Assembly (NCBI GenBank): GCA_018907035.1
Contig: JACCIC010000206.1
Coordinates: 767,001-831,000 of the forward strand
DNA: 64,000 nucleotides
DNA from: Sycobia sp. Sy_11
Lineage: Eukaryota; Arthropoda; Insecta; Hymenoptera; Epichrysomallidae
Reading direction: 5' to 3'
In this document: positions 62,541 through 64,000 of the stretch, piece by piece
Numbering within the stretch: the first letter of the stretch is position 1
Layout: each line of letters starts with the position of its first letter
Position numbers and translations under genes: made by a program
The notes under the pieces: generated by a model
Seen by the model: only the letters and a program-made list of their open reading frames with translations
The model's database searches: none
Told to the model about the DNA's origin: nothing

Positions 62541-63400
62541 TGATTTTTCCCACAAGGGTAAAAGGTAATGAAATAATAAAATAGCGATGCATACTTTACT
62601 TTTTAACAGGCTATATATCTATTAAGACGGCTTACGGTGTCCATAGGTTTTATGTTGTAACAAAATCCTATCTCGCCCCGAATAGAATGACAAAAAAAAA
62701 ACAAATTTTTAAATTTAACAGGCCGCAAGAAAAGAATTATGATATGCTATCATACTTATGATTATATCAGTTAGCTTTTAAATATTATTAATTATGTATA
62801 TTTCACAAAATATGCGGTATTTATTCAATTATATTTGATAAAAGTTTAATTTGTTTTATTTCACTTTGAATACAATTATAATTCAGTGATATTTATATAT
62901 CAGTAATAATCATGATAATTTTAATGTTTTATAGTTCTCAATATTAAAATAAGAATGACTATCAAAGTAGATATATTTTAATGAAATATAGTATATAATA
63001 ATATTGAACTTGAGGAAGAATATTTGTTCAAAATAGAAATGTGTCATAATAGAAAGACTAATCTAGAGAATGAATTAATGAAAGATTATAGATATTATAG
63101 ATTTCTTGAATTTGCTATTTTTATTGAGTGATAATAGAAAGTAAACTTCTTTTACATTACACATTGCTTATATTTTAAGAACATCGATTCATATAAGTTT
63201 TATTTCCGAGCACAAAAATACCAAATTTAATTGATTCAATTTCCTGAATTGATGTTATACTTGGACATACATCTGTTGCATAATCTGCATAATCATTGAA
63301 TATTCATTGGTGTCATAATTATAACGCAAGTGCCGCAAACCACTTTTGATTGAAGATAAAAAATACGTAGCAAGATCCTTCCTTTTTTAAAGGTTAACCC
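62541..63400. other. AT-rich non-coding block, no microsatellites
   Basis: Very AT-rich with dense stops. Nothing identified. Confidence 0.6.
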
Positions 63401-64000
63401 TTCTACGCGTTAGTTCGCGACCGAGTATGACTTTTTTTTTTATGACGACGTTTCTGCACGTACTTCGTTCACGCACACATGGACTTACGACCTATCATGT
63501 CATTATGATGGCAAATATACCGCCAGCTAGTGTTCGCGTAATGTATTACTCAAAAGCGAACCGTATCGGTTCGTGTGGCTCGATTTTGCATCAGTGCCAC
63601 TGGTAATGACGTTTGCTCTCCCCCTTTTCTCCCCGCCCCGTTCGCCGCTCGATTCCCTCGCTGTACACGTATATGAATGTAGGAACTCGCCGTCCTTTAT
63701 CCCATACGCTCAATGTATACGAATACATACTTTGCGCAGAAATCGCGAGCGCGGTGCCCGCATATTGACACAGCTGGCGAACGACTGCGCGGCGCGGCGT
63801 GTCCCAGCCGATGCATCAGATACATATAGAGGACCAGAAACGAGCTCGAATGTGCCAGACCGCGCGACGCCGATGCGCGCTGCTAGCTATATAAAAATAA
63901 CAAATAACGCTCCTGCACACACACACATACATGCTCATTCTCTCTCTCTCTCTATCTCCCTCTCTCGCTCCCTCTCTCTCGTCTCTCCTTCTCCCTACTT
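63401..64000. other. CpG-containing block ending in a pyrimidine tract
   Basis: CpG returns after 63400. From 63937 to the end the plus strand is almost all pyrimidine (CT with few breaks) and runs off the window. No gene seen. Confidence 0.5.

Overview
This window is eukaryotic, non-coding nuclear DNA, most likely from an arthropod. It is a mosaic of CpG-rich blocks and AT-rich blocks, each a few hundred to about 2,000 bases long, and it is loaded with perfect dinucleotide microsatellites (TA, CT/GA, CA/TG, CG) and G/C homopolymer runs. CpG dinucleotides are abundant in the GC-rich blocks, so there is no vertebrate-style CpG depletion. CpG retention, strong local GC variation and heavy microsatellite load fit an insect genome, and Hymenoptera (ant or wasp) is my best guess. 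That is inference from composition only.

I find no protein-coding gene that I can defend. The long open frames are produced either by simple repeats (TA reads as Ile-Tyr, GA/CT as Arg-Glu or Ser-Leu, CA/TG as Thr-His or Cys-Val) or by the low stop-codon density of GC-rich DNA. None shows a recognisable domain. The window is best read as an intergenic desert or part of a very large intron.

Layout: 1-17750 alternates CpG-rich, microsatellite-bearing blocks with short AT-rich blocks. 17751-23580 is mostly AT-rich and holds the one clear mobile element, at 21378-23147. This is a copy with long imperfect terminal inverted repeats, flanked by TA dinucleotides. Inside it lies a second element-like segment (21582-22856) with CCCGTG ends, a tandem array with a period of about 110 bp, and a tRNA-like RNA polymerase III unit on the minus strand (A box, B box, run of seven T). 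23590-64000 returns to the mosaic, with the densest CT/GA arrays at 55800-59900.

The window shows no genes acting together. What can be supported is repeat structure, one nested transposon, one Pol III-type relic, and several short motif clusters (homeodomain-type palindromes, a triple GATA site, E-boxes, a CCAAT/TATA-like cluster) that could be regulatory but would need comparative or chromatin data. I found no previously undescribed system. The nested element is the strongest candidate for follow-up.
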